In this document: piece after piece, positions 1-8,133 of the stretch
Layout: every line of letters begins with the position of its first letter
Position numbering within the stretch: position 1 is the stretch's first letter
Source: Bacteroidales bacterium
Lineage (GTDB): Bacteria > Bacteroidota > Bacteroidia > Bacteroidales > F082
NCBI GenBank assembly: GCA_017466405.1
Contig: JAFTUF010000040.1
Location: 1-58,925, forward strand
DNA length: 58,925 nucleotides
Reading direction: 5' to 3'
Notes under the pieces: model-generated
The model's database searches: none
The model's input: only the letters and a program-made list of their open reading frames with translations
Told to the model about the DNA's origin: nothing
Program-made: the position numbers and the translations under genes

Positions 1-379
1 CAAGTTCATAAAACGTATATCTCGATGAATATAGCATTTATCGAGAGTTATTTTTAAAGAAATAAATCAAACTACAGACGTGGGAAAATGGGTTCTGCCC
101 ATTGATGTAGGAAAATTAATAATAAATAGAACCCGCCTTAATTTTTTTTAACTTTTTTCAGATTGGAAGAAAAAGGATAATATGAGATGCTGAGTTGCTG
201 ATTTGCTGAGGGGCTGATGGGCTGAGATGCTGAGTTGCTGAGGGGCTGAGATGCTGAGATGCTGAGGCGTCCACGGTAGAGACGTACCAATTACACCAAA
301 AATATTAACAATATGTAATTGATGCGTCTCAATTTAATCTGAGTTGTATATTAATTAATAAGGTGTATTTCTCGGCGAC
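1..379. other. Gene-free left edge with tandem repeat words
   Basis: I see no convincing gene here. The main content is a tandem array at about 183-267 built from variants of GCTGAGATGCTGAGTTGCTG, followed at about 268-290 by a short segment related to the gagacg/cgtctc hairpin words found elsewhere in the window. The left part (1-170) is AT-rich with no recognised signal. The ABC-F gene ends at 380, so part of this region is its 3' flank. Confidence 0.6.
183..290. repeat. Composite repeat: CTGAG tandem words plus gacg/cgtc segment
   Basis: About nine imperfect copies of a 9-10 bp word (GCTGAGATG, GCTGAGTTG, GCTGAGGG) lie in tandem and are followed by a segment carrying gcgtcc and gagacg. 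Read on the other strand the order is cgtctc segment, then CTCAGCA words. The same order recurs inside the GH97 coding sequence at about 30193-30262. Units vary in length and there are no unique spacers, so it is not a CRISPR. Confidence 0.7.
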
Positions 380-2299
380 TTAACCAACTAATTCCTCCCA
401 GAGGTTCATAAGTTCTTGCTGCTTGTCTTTCTTCTCGGCGTATAGCTTATACCAGTCATTATCGATATTGATATTTGGATATGCCTCAGGATTGGACATC
501 ACAGCGTCCATCTCTGAAATCTCTTGCTCGACAGATTCTATCTGTTCTTCAATTTTCTTAATCTCACGTTCTATACGTTTCGCCTCTCTGTCGTTCTGCT
601 TCTTCAGCTCATAGTCCAACTTTCCCTGCGACTTCGATGCGTCGCTGTTGGTCTGAACAGTTTTTTGTTTCTTGTTGAGATCGTCTAACTCTTTGAGTTT
701 CTTCTCTTCCAAGAAGTCATAAATATCGCCTATATATTCTTTGATATGAGGTTTCTTAAATTCATAGACCTTATTGGTAAGACCTTGCAAGAAGTCACGG
801 TCGTGCGATACTATTATCAGAGTTCCGTCGAACTGAAGCAGAGCCGATTTGAGGATGTCTTTAGAAAGCATGTCCAAGTGGTTGGTCGGCTCGTCGAGTA
901 TGAGGAGGTTCGTCGGGAAGAGAAGCATCTTGGCAAGCGACAAACGTGCTTTCTCGCCGCCCGAGAGAACCTTCACTTTTTTCTCGATGGCATCGCCGCC
1001 AAACAAGAAGGCTCCTAAGAGCGACTTCACCTTCACACGCATATCGCCGGTAGCCACATCGTCTAAAGTCTCGAAGACAGTCTTCTCCGGGTCGAGCATG
1101 TCTTGTTGGTTCTGGGCATAATAACCAATCTGCACCTCATGACCGAGTTTCACCTCACCTTGATAGTCGAGCACGCCGGCGATGATCTTCGACAAGGTAG
1201 ATTTACCTTCACCGTTACGACCTACAAAAGCTATCTTCTCCCCTCTCGGAATAAGAAGGTTAATATTATTTAAGATTTGTTTCTCACCATACGATTTCGA
1301 CACATCATTGAGTTCGAGTGTCACCTTGCCGGAATGAGGTGCTGGCGGGAACTTGAAATGAATCGCCGACTTGTCTTGGTCGTCGATCTGCACCATATCC
1401 ATCTTCTCAAGCAGCTTCACTCTCGACTGCACCTGTTTTGCCTTGGTAGCCTTATATCTGAATCTCTCTATGAAAGCTTCAATCTCTTTTATCTCACGCT
1501 GCTGATTGTCGAAAGCAGCCTTCTGAATATCGATGCGTTCTTCTCTTCTTTCAATAAATTCGGAATAGGAACATTTATAATCGTAAATCTTTCCGCATGA
1601 AATCTCTATCGTTCGTATCGTTATCTGGTCGAGGAAGGCTCTGTCGTGCGACACCATGAAGATGGCGCCATAATAATTTTTAAGAAAACCTTCTAACCAT
1701 TGTATTGATTCGATGTCTAAGTGGTTAGTCGGTTCGTCGAGAAGCAGCAGTTTTGGTTTACGAAGAAGTATCTTAGCGAGTTCAACGCGCATCTGCCATC
1801 CGTTACTGAATTCCTTCATCGGACGTTGCATGTCGTTATGGTCAAAGCCGAGACCTATGAGTATCTGTTCCGCTTCGCCTTCGATGGAGTGACCGCCCAT
1901 AAGAGCGAGACGCTCGTTGAGATGACTCATCTTCTCACAAAGACGCTGATAGGAATCGCTTTCATAATCAGTTCTGTCGGAGAGTTCTTCATTAAGTTTT
2001 GCAAGCTGACGTTCCATCTCGTGATATTCCTCGAAGGCTGTCATTGCCTCATCGAGGACGGTCTTTGTACTGTTGACGTTTTTCTCTTGAGGGAGATAGC
2101 CGATAGTCACGTCGTCCGACATTATCACATCACCTTTATAAGGTTGTTCGAGTCCACAGAGGAGACGGATGAGAGTCGTCTTGCCGGCGCCGTTTTTTCC
2201 GACGAGACCTATCCTATCCTTTTCACGAATCATGAAACTGATGTCGGTGAAGAGGTCATCACCCGTAAATTGCATGCTAAGATTTTGTATCGATATCAT
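380..2299 (-). CDS. ABC-F family ATPase (ribosome-associated type)
   Basis: A 639-residue soluble protein with two ABC ATPase domains and no membrane segments, as in the ABC-F family, whose studied members act on the ribosome E site. Domain 1 has a Walker A (GKNGAGKTT, about residue 35), a variant signature FSNGWQ and Walker B LLLLDEPTNHLD. The linker (about 240-315) is charged and helical. Domain 2 has Walker A GRNGEGKST, signature LSGGEKARLS and LDEPTNHLD. A Lys/Glu-rich C-terminal coiled coil (about 525-639) resembles Uup/ABCF3-type proteins. It could be a housekeeping translation factor or a resistance-type ABC-F; sequence alone does not decide. Its promoter lies so close to the ATG that the mRNA may be leaderless. 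Confidence 0.93.
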   Translation of the reverse strand: MISIQNLSMQFTGDDLFTDISFMIREKDRIGLVGKNGAGKTTLIRLLCGLEQPYKGDVIMSDDVTIGYLPQEKNVNSTKTVLDEAMTAFEEYHEMERQLAKLNEELSDRTDYESDSYQRLCEKMSHLNERLALMGGHSIEGEAEQILIGLGFDHNDMQRPMKEFSNGWQMRVELAKILLRKPKLLLLDEPTNHLDIESIQWLEGFLKNYYGAIFMVSHDRAFLDQITIRTIEISCGKIYDYKCSYSEFIERREERIDIQKAAFDNQQREIKEIEAFIERFRYKATKAKQVQSRVKLLEKMDMVQIDDQDKSAIHFKFPPAPHSGKVTLELNDVSKSYGEKQILNNINLLIPRGEKIAFVGRNGEGKSTLSKIIAGVLDYQGEVKLGHEVQIGYYAQNQQDMLDPEKTVFETLDDVATGDMRVKVKSLLGAFLFGGDAIEKKVKVLSGGEKARLSLAKMLLFPTNLLILDEPTNHLDMLSKDILKSALLQFDGTLIIVSHDRDFLQGLTNKVYEFKKPHIKEYIGDIYDFLEEKKLKELDDLNKKQKTVQTNSDASKSQGKLDYELKKQNDREAKRIEREIKKIEEQIESVEQEISEMDAVMSNPEAYPNINIDNDWYKLYAEKKDKQQELMNLWEELVG

Positions 2300-2304
2300 A
2301 TGCG

Positions 2305-2336
2305 CAAATATACAATTTTAAAGCAAGTTGCGCAAA
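2305..2336 (-). promoter_or_regulatory. Promoter of the ABC-F gene
   Basis: On the minus strand a TATATTTG -7 box (2305-2312) and a TTTG -33 element (2333-2336) are separated by 20 bp, a full match to the Bacteroidetes sigma consensus. The box ends 6 bp before the ATG at 2299. Confidence 0.75.
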
Positions 2337-2412
2337 CTATTTTAAAATAATCTGCGTAATTTGACAATTGACAATGTACAATTAACAATTAAATGATTAA
2401 TTACAAAATTAA

Positions 2413-2438
2413 AGAGACGCCACAGATGTGACGTCTCT
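2413..2438 (-). terminator. Hairpin after the T9SS gene
   Basis: The inverted repeat AGAGACG...CGTCTCT, extended by CACA/TGTG, lies just past the stop of the 2461-6951 gene and is followed on the minus strand by TTT. It belongs to the gagacg/cgtctc hairpin family and may act as a terminator. Confidence 0.5.
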
Positions 2439-2441
2439 ACC

Positions 2442-2467
2442 AATTGTTAATTGTCAATTGTCAATTC
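2442..2467. repeat. AATTGTCAATT-type word overlapping a stop codon
   Basis: The repeat word TTAATTGTCAATTGTCAATT runs into the end of the 2461-6951 coding sequence, so its TGA stop lies within the repeat. A related word is at 2362-2392. Others occur at 29403-29436 and 46604-46644. Confidence 0.65.
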
Positions 2468-5400
2468 TTAATCACCTTAACGACTTCTCCGTCAATATTG
2501 AAGAAATAGATACCTGGTGCATAGTCTGAGATGTTAATTTCAACATCAGTTGAATTGAGTTCAATCTCATCTATTAACATTCCAACTGTATTGTAAATCT
2601 TCACTGCTGTGAGCTGACCGTTGATAGATGAAAGCTTAACAAGGTCTTTTGCCGGATTTGGATAAACGACCAAAGCGTTAGCTCCGTTTTCATCTATGCT
2701 TGTCACTGTAACAACAACATAATCGACTTCTTCGCCAGCAGCGTTAGCAGGAGCTGACTCACATTCTTCGCCATCGACAGTATAAACGGCTGTCACCTGA
2801 TAGTAATAAGTTCCAGCTTCAACTTGATCGAAGTAGCTACCTTGTGTCGATTCGCCGATTAATTCATAGTTATCGTTTGATGTGCCGCGATAGATATTAT
2901 AATGTTCAAATGTGCTGTCTTTTGTTTCATCATCAGCCATCGACATAGCTTCTTCGCCTTTGAGTTCGCTTGTGACGTAAGCGCGTATCATCCATGTATA
3001 GTTCAAGTTAGCGCCGGCGGTAGCCACGTCTTGCCACGTTGTTCCGTCCATTGAGATCCAGCGTCCGTTAGGGTCGCCTGTTGTCTCACATCCTGGAGCA
3101 GGATAAGAAGCGGTCAAGCTGTTGAATACGATCCACAAGTTCATTGAAGGGTCTATCGGTAGTGGTGCTGTGAGGTCAAGCTCGACGAAAGCACTTGATC
3201 CTGAAGTAGCGTATGGCTGTGAGTGAACCAACATCTCAGGAGCGTTGTCGCCGCCGTAATAAATCATAAGGTTACCTTCTTGAGCTTCATAATCGAATAC
3301 CGACACTTTTGTCATCATAGTTCCGATGTAATCTTCGAGAGAAGCGCCTGGGAACATGATACCATAATGTATTGAAGATGGGCTGCCCAAGCCTATACCT
3401 GTTACGTTGACACCATTGTCATAATACAACCATTCAGAACTTATTGTCGAATAAGGCCATATCAATGAAACGCCGTATTCGCCATTTTCATTTACGCCTT
3501 CTTCACCGTGGAGATTACGTGGAGCATCGCAAACTCTCACCACTTCAACTGTCTCTGCCAAAGGACATGACATTGAGTAATAAATATCCTTATCTTGATC
3601 GCCATAAACCACTCTTATTGAATATTCGTGTTCGCCGTATGGTGCGTTTTTATCGACGTATGATTCTTCATTAATAGGACCTGCGATGCGTTCGCCATCA
3701 CGGAAAATCATTGCACCAGCCACTCTCAAGTCTGTTGTGTTAGGATCATCTTTTGCTGATGTTGTAAGAGCGAGGTTGTCGATATTAATCCAGAACTGAC
3801 CGTAGCAGTTGAAGTGACGCAAAGCGATATAAACATTCTTGCCTGCATAGTCGCTGAGGTCGATAGTTTTTTGGTACCAGTTGCCTTGTGCGCGATCGCC
3901 GCGTTCAACTTTAGCGCCTTCTTTTGCTGACAATGTTTCTTCCCAAATCATAGTGAAATCAGATTCTGAAGCATTGCCTGTTTCTGAGATAGCAACGCCA
4001 TAGTGTTCTGCTGCATACAAAGAGTTTTCTGCACAGACATAGAATGTAAGTTTAGAATTTGCTGTGATTTCATATTTGCTTTCTGTCACCAAATAGTCGT
4101 TTGGTTCAAAGTCGTACATACCGTCGTAAGAACGTGACACTGCGCTGTTAGCACTTTCGTAGCCGCAGTCTGTCGATGAGAACTGTGTTGAGTTGCCCCA
4201 TGTGCGGCCGTCGTTATTAGCATCTATTGTTGTGAAACCGTCTAACGTTCCGTCTTCAAAGTCGAACATAAATTCTGTTGGATGTGCGCCGAGAGGAAGT
4301 GTCCATGAAAGCTCAACATTAGTTTTATTGACGACAGCTTCGAAGTTTGTAGGCTCAACGAAGTTGTCGCATGGGGTGTAAGTCCATGTATATTCATACT
4401 CACCAACTTCGGCTTTATAGCTTTGACCTTCGACTAAGTTAGTGACATCAAATTGATAGTAATTAGTCCATACTTCAGCAACTGTTGTTCCGTCCAACTT
4501 AACATCATAAGTCTCAGCATCGGTATGATTCCACATTGCCCAACCTGTAGAAGAGACGAAAAGATCACCTACGTTGAAGTATTCTTCCAAAGTACAATCA
4601 AACACTGCGTCGTCAGAGATAGTGACGATTTCGTTTGTTGCGCATGATTGATAACCTTCTAATGCGACTGTATATTTATAGTTGCCAAGACGGAAGTCGT
4701 TCCATGTGTATGTGCCTGTTGCATCCAAAACTGCTTCGTAAACATTTGAGTTGTCGATACCTACGAATGAGACTGTTGTTCCTGCTACTGATGCTCCGTT
4801 TTCTGCTTCAACGTTAACAGTAACAGAAGCTGTCATGTTTTTATCGAGAGTGTTTGACCAAAGCACCGGTGTTGTATAATCTGCTGCTGGATAAACGACA
4901 GCTACACCATATTGATAAACGCCGTTTGCTGCGTTGCCCCATGTGTTGTCAACATATACAGTATCGGTAAGATTTTGAGCTAAGACGACAGCCTCTTCAC
5001 CTGTGAAGTTGTTTCTTCTGTAGAGAGTGAAAGTTGATGCTTCTTTTGTATCGATGAAGTTCCAGCTCCAATAAGCTTTTGCTGTGTTAGCGTTAACTTC
5101 TTCAGCGACTACTTCAGCAACTGAGTTAAGACCGTCTTCTGAATTTGTGGTGATTGATACTGAGAATTGTTCTGTTGCAGAAGCTACGAGATAATAAACG
5201 CCTGCCGGAACAGTAAGGTTTTCAATCTTATTTGATTTTGCTGAACGAGTGCCGTTTGACAATTCCAAGTTGTCGATAACGATAGCATATTCGTTTGTGC
5301 AGTTGAAGTGACGTAAACCAACGTACATATTACGACCTGCGTATGCGCTGAGGTCGATTGTTTGGTGTGTCCAGTCGGAAGATTCTTCCCATGTACATTC

Positions 5401-6951
5401 ATGTTCCCATACTGTGATGAAGTTTTCGCCGTCAGCTGAAACGACTACGCCATAGTATTCAGAATAATAATAAGGGTCTAAAGGAAGAGCGTCGAACGAC
5501 AATGTTGAGTTTTCTGTTATAGTATATAAGCCTTTAGTAACGATGAAGTTGTTAGGAAGAAGAGGTGAGTTAGAATTCATATCGAAAGATTCTGAATAGA
5601 TGCAACCTGAAGCATCTACACCTTGAATGCCGTAGCCGTCAGAAACTTTCCAGTTGAAGAAGTCGCCGTCTTCGTCGATGACTCTCCAGTCTTCTATCGA
5701 AGCGTCGTTGAAGTCATAGAAGAATGTTTCGCCCATGACTTCTGGGAATGGGTCGTCGTCATCGTCATCAGGGGTGTAGCCTGAGCCGTAGTAGTTGTCA
5801 TTGTCAGGACCGCCTTTGCCGTAGAAGTTAGAAGAATAGAGAGCTACTTTTGCGTTAGCGCCGCTCACCATTGCCGACATTGTTGTCTCTTCTTGGAAAG
5901 TAAGTCTGTAAACAGCATCAGCACCGTCTTGTTCTTCGCCTGGGAGGAGATAGTTATTATACAAGGTGTTGAAAGCCGGTGTTCCTGAGTAAGGAAGTTG
6001 TGAAACCACGTAAGGCATTTCCCATACGTCACCTACCTCTGCTGTGTAAGCGTTAGCTGTCAATGTGAGCGTATCTGTTCCGAATGAATGGCCTACGAGG
6101 ATATAACCGTTTTCGATGCCATCGCCTGAGAGATGAGAGACTCTCAATTCCAAAGGATTCTCTGTTGTGAGTTCGTAAGGCAACTCAACTTGAGAGAAGA
6201 TAAAGAAAGGATTTGTCGATGTTATTGAAGTGATTGTTGTTGACTCGTCGGTAGCAGAGATTGTCACAGGAGTATGACGCATCCAAGCTCCAGAAGGACG
6301 GTTGCCGAGGTTAAGGTTGTTAGGAGTGATAACTACAGGAGATGCCAAAGAACCGTAAGTTACATCCAACTTCATATTAGCTCTGTATGACAATCTTCCG
6401 TGAGCTTGGTTTGCACCAGGATGTTGGTCAGCGATGTTTTCAGAGCTGTCGTTACGGCAATACATAACTGTGTTGTCGGCACTTGTGTAGTACCATTTCA
6501 AGTCGGGGTTATAACCGCTTAATTTCTTGGCAACGACAACAACCAAGTTGCCTGTGCCATGATAATAGAATGGAACGTCTAATGTAAATGTTTCCCATGC
6601 GCTATCACCGATAGTAACGTTTTCACCTGAATAAACAAGGGTGAGGTCGCCTTCCGGAGTCCAGTCCAAGAGTGATGACATTGTTTCTCTTTCTGTTATA
6701 CCCATGTAGATATCGACTTCACTGAGGGTGAGGGTACCTGCTTGATTGCAGTTGAAAGCTACAGAATTGATTGTAGCTGCTCCACCGATTTCGCTGCCTG
6801 GATAAATGGTTTCATTCCAAGAGTAGGAATAGCTCGTGTTGAAAGGAATAGAGGCGTCTTCACCTGTTCCTGTACCAATGATAATTTCATCGGCAATTGC
6901 AAATGGTGCAAACATCACCAAAAGCAATAAAGTTGTAAAAAACTTTCTCAT
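2461..6951 (-). CDS. T9SS-secreted adhesin-like protein with two cleaved-adhesin domains
   Basis: A 1496-residue secreted protein. An N-terminal signal peptide (MRKFFTTLLLLVMFAPFAIA) is followed by beta-rich domains. Two cleaved-adhesin/choice-of-anchor J modules, at about 407-570 and 895-1064, share the pattern DFND/DFED...NWKV or TWGN...SxSFD...LVT...YYGV...IDLSxYAGxNxYxxLRHFNC...IDNL. Between them are a carboxypeptidase-regulatory-like segment (about 700-785) and fibronectin-III-like sequence. The last about 75 residues (VVYPNPAKD...GIYFFNIDGEVVKV) form a type A T9SS sorting domain, so export through the outer membrane and surface anchoring are expected. An Asp-rich patch (DDDDDD) lies near residue 396. 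No catalytic domain was recognised; adhesion or binding is inferred from family relatives such as the gingipain haemagglutinin regions. The final codons run into a dispersed repeat. Confidence 0.9.
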   Translation of the reverse strand: MRKFFTTLLLLVMFAPFAIADEIIIGTGTGEDASIPFNTSYSYSWNETIYPGSEIGGAATINSVAFNCNQAGTLTLSEVDIYMGITERETMSSLLDWTPEGDLTLVYSGENVTIGDSAWETFTLDVPFYYHGTGNLVVVVAKKLSGYNPDLKWYYTSADNTVMYCRNDSSENIADQHPGANQAHGRLSYRANMKLDVTYGSLASPVVITPNNLNLGNRPSGAWMRHTPVTISATDESTTITSITSTNPFFIFSQVELPYELTTENPLELRVSHLSGDGIENGYILVGHSFGTDTLTLTANAYTAEVGDVWEMPYVVSQLPYSGTPAFNTLYNNYLLPGEEQDGADAVYRLTFQEETTMSAMVSGANAKVALYSSNFYGKGGPDNDNYYGSGYTPDDDDDDPFPEVMGETFFYDFNDASIEDWRVIDEDGDFFNWKVSDGYGIQGVDASGCIYSESFDMNSNSPLLPNNFIVTKGLYTITENSTLSFDALPLDPYYYSEYYGVVVSADGENFITVWEHECTWEESSDWTHQTIDLSAYAGRNMYVGLRHFNCTNEYAIVIDNLELSNGTRSAKSNKIENLTVPAGVYYLVASATEQFSVSITTNSEDGLNSVAEVVAEEVNANTAKAYWSWNFIDTKEASTFTLYRRNNFTGEEAVVLAQNLTDTVYVDNTWGNAANGVYQYGVAVVYPAADYTTPVLWSNTLDKNMTASVTVNVEAENGASVAGTTVSFVGIDNSNVYEAVLDATGTYTWNDFRLGNYKYTVALEGYQSCATNEIVTISDDAVFDCTLEEYFNVGDLFVSSTGWAMWNHTDAETYDVKLDGTTVAEVWTNYYQFDVTNLVEGQSYKAEVGEYEYTWTYTPCDNFVEPTNFEAVVNKTNVELSWTLPLGAHPTEFMFDFEDGTLDGFTTIDANNDGRTWGNSTQFSSTDCGYESANSAVSRSYDGMYDFEPNDYLVTESKYEITANSKLTFYVCAENSLYAAEHYGVAISETGNASESDFTMIWEETLSAKEGAKVERGDRAQGNWYQKTIDLSDYAGKNVYIALRHFNCYGQFWINIDNLALTTSAKDDPNTTDLRVAGAMIFRDGERIAGPINEESYVDKNAPYGEHEYSIRVVYGDQDKDIYYSMSCPLAETVEVVRVCDAPRNLHGEEGVNENGEYGVSLIWPYSTISSEWLYYDNGVNVTGIGLGSPSSIHYGIMFPGASLEDYIGTMMTKVSVFDYEAQEGNLMIYYGGDNAPEMLVHSQPYATSGSSAFVELDLTAPLPIDPSMNLWIVFNSLTASYPAPGCETTGDPNGRWISMDGTTWQDVATAGANLNYTWMIRAYVTSELKGEEAMSMADDETKDSTFEHYNIYRGTSNDNYELIGESTQGSYFDQVEAGTYYYQVTAVYTVDGEECESAPANAAGEEVDYVVVTVTSIDENGANALVVYPNPAKDLVKLSSINGQLTAVKIYNTVGMLIDEIELNSTDVEINISDYAPGIYFFNIDGEVVKVIKN

Positions 6952-6986
6952 AACTTTTTAATTTATTAATAATGTATTTATTGATT

Positions 6987-7421
6987 TCAATCTTCAATCC
7001 ATTCTGCAAACGAGCCTTCTGTCTCTTTCAGGAAAATCTTGACCAACTTAATTCCGTCAGGAAGTCTTCTCTTAATCTTCTCTGCAAAATGCATCAACAT
7101 AAGTTCTGTAGTAGGTTGAAAAGGAAGTACGATAATTCTCTCGTAGTGGTTTTTGACATTCTCTATAAAATCGTTTGGCATCTCATGGTTTATGATAAAT
7201 GCGTGGTCGTAATGATCTACGATTTCTTCGTTGACGATTCTCTTCAGGTCGCCGAAGTCCATCACCATTCCGTTTTTAGGATTGTTAGAATCCATGATAG
7301 GATTACCCTTAACAGTGACGCGCATCTCGTAGGAATGACCGTGAACATTACGGCAGCGGCCGTCGTAACCCATAAGAGCGTGAGCTGCTTCAAAGTGAAA
7401 AATCTTCGTCAAATGAATCAT
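6987..7421 (-). CDS. queD: 6-carboxytetrahydropterin synthase / 6-pyruvoyl-tetrahydropterin synthase family
   Basis: A 144-residue protein of the PTPS/QueD fold. It keeps the zinc-binding histidines in FHFEAAHAL and VHGHSY, the catalytic Cys just before them (CRNVHGHSY) and the C-terminal Glu in FLKETEGSFAEW. QueD converts 7,8-dihydroneopterin triphosphate to 6-carboxy-tetrahydropterin in the synthesis of queuosine precursors. No other queuosine gene is in the window, so the assignment over other PTPS paralogues rests on length and motifs. It has its own -7 box at 7447-7454 and may be cotranscribed with the downstream T9SS gene, 35 bp away. Confidence 0.85.
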   Translation of the reverse strand: MIHLTKIFHFEAAHALMGYDGRCRNVHGHSYEMRVTVKGNPIMDSNNPKNGMVMDFGDLKRIVNEEIVDHYDHAFIINHEMPNDFIENVKNHYERIIVLPFQPTTELMLMHFAEKIKRRLPDGIKLVKIFLKETEGSFAEWIED

Positions 7422-7446
7422 ACCTTAGCTTATAAAAATTAGTCTG

Positions 7447-7454
7447 CAAAGGTA
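7447..7454 (-). promoter_or_regulatory. -7 box of queD
   Basis: TACCTTTG on the minus strand, 26 bp upstream of the queD ATG. No clear TTTG is present at -33. Confidence 0.5.
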
Positions 7455-7496
7455 ATATAAAATGAAGATATTTCTTATTCTTTTTTCGGAAAAAAA

Positions 7497-8054
7497 TTAA
7501 ATAATAAACAGCAGTCCTCTCACCAAGATTATCGCTGCGAAGATGACATTAAGCATGCTGTTCAATGTCAGTTTTAATTTAGAAAACGGTATTATCATCG
7601 CCACTATCGACCATACGAACGCAGCTATCATGATAATATAAGATGTGAGATTTTGAAAAGGCTGGAAAAATTCTGATGTCATGCCTATGATGAAGCAGTT
7701 AACGCCCAAGGCTATCGACAGCAATAAGAGATGTTTCTTACTTTCAATGAAAAGCAGGTTATCTCCTTTTCTAATTTTAAGTGTGTCTATCAGCATTCTG
7801 AACGACACTGAGAAGCACAAGGCTAACACTATCCATTTCGACAATGACGTCAGGAGATGCATGAAGGTTCCGCCGAGCAGACTGCCAAGAGAATACATAA
7901 CGCCCTGACCTAAAGCGAGTATGAGGGCGAACATCAACTTACGTCCCAATTGTAAATTGTTAACATTTAATTGTTCATTACTGACGCTAAAAGCCGTCGA
8001 TGCGACAGCTACCGGAAATGTTAAAGCGATAATGAATAGTATGTTGATTAGCAT
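7497..8054 (-). CDS. Divergent MntP/DUF204-like membrane protein
   Basis: A 185-residue protein with about six hydrophobic segments whose arrangement follows the MntP manganese-efflux family: two similar halves, each opening with an A-F/S-V or F-I-I-G motif, and the central segment KWIVLALC...RMLIDTLK matching the family's HWIAF...GGRMIIEG. The membrane aspartates of E. coli MntP (in MDAFA and LDAMAVG) are replaced, by T20 in STAFSV and N119 in VNCFIIG. Mn2+ transport is therefore doubtful and a changed substrate or role is possible. The first loop (residues 26-36, NEQLNVNNLQL) is encoded by sequence resembling the AATTGTAAATTGTTAA repeat words. The gap between its start and the tnaA stop is filled with repeats. 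Confidence 0.65.
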   Translation of the reverse strand: MLINILFIIALTFPVAVASTAFSVSNEQLNVNNLQLGRKLMFALILALGQGVMYSLGSLLGGTFMHLLTSLSKWIVLALCFSVSFRMLIDTLKIRKGDNLLFIESKKHLLLLSIALGVNCFIIGMTSEFFQPFQNLTSYIIMIAAFVWSIVAMIIPFSKLKLTLNSMLNVIFAAIILVRGLLFII

Positions 8055-8056
8055 AT

Positions 8057-8130
8057 TAGAGTCTGAGAAATTGAGAAATTGAGAACCTGAAAAATCTTCT
8101 CAGATTCTCAGATTCTCAATTTTTCAGTTT
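8057..8130. repeat. TCTGAGAA / CAGATTCTCAG inverted word array
   Basis: The whole gap between the MntP-like start and the tnaA stop consists of AT-rich words: gagaaattgagaa copies followed by cagattctcagattctcaa. The two halves are loosely complementary and could fold, so it may serve as the tnaA terminator. The same CAGATTCT words occur inside the GH97 coding sequence at about 30096-30124. Confidence 0.6.
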
Positions 8131-8133
8131 AAT

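Noticed and set aside
183-267. Tandem repeat array that might be a CRISPR
   Set aside because: Units are about 9-10 bp and vary in length, there are no spacers of uniform size and no cas genes nearby.
1721-2350. 209-codon open frame opposite the ABC-F gene
   Set aside because: Antisense to a conserved ATPase, with no family pattern of its own.
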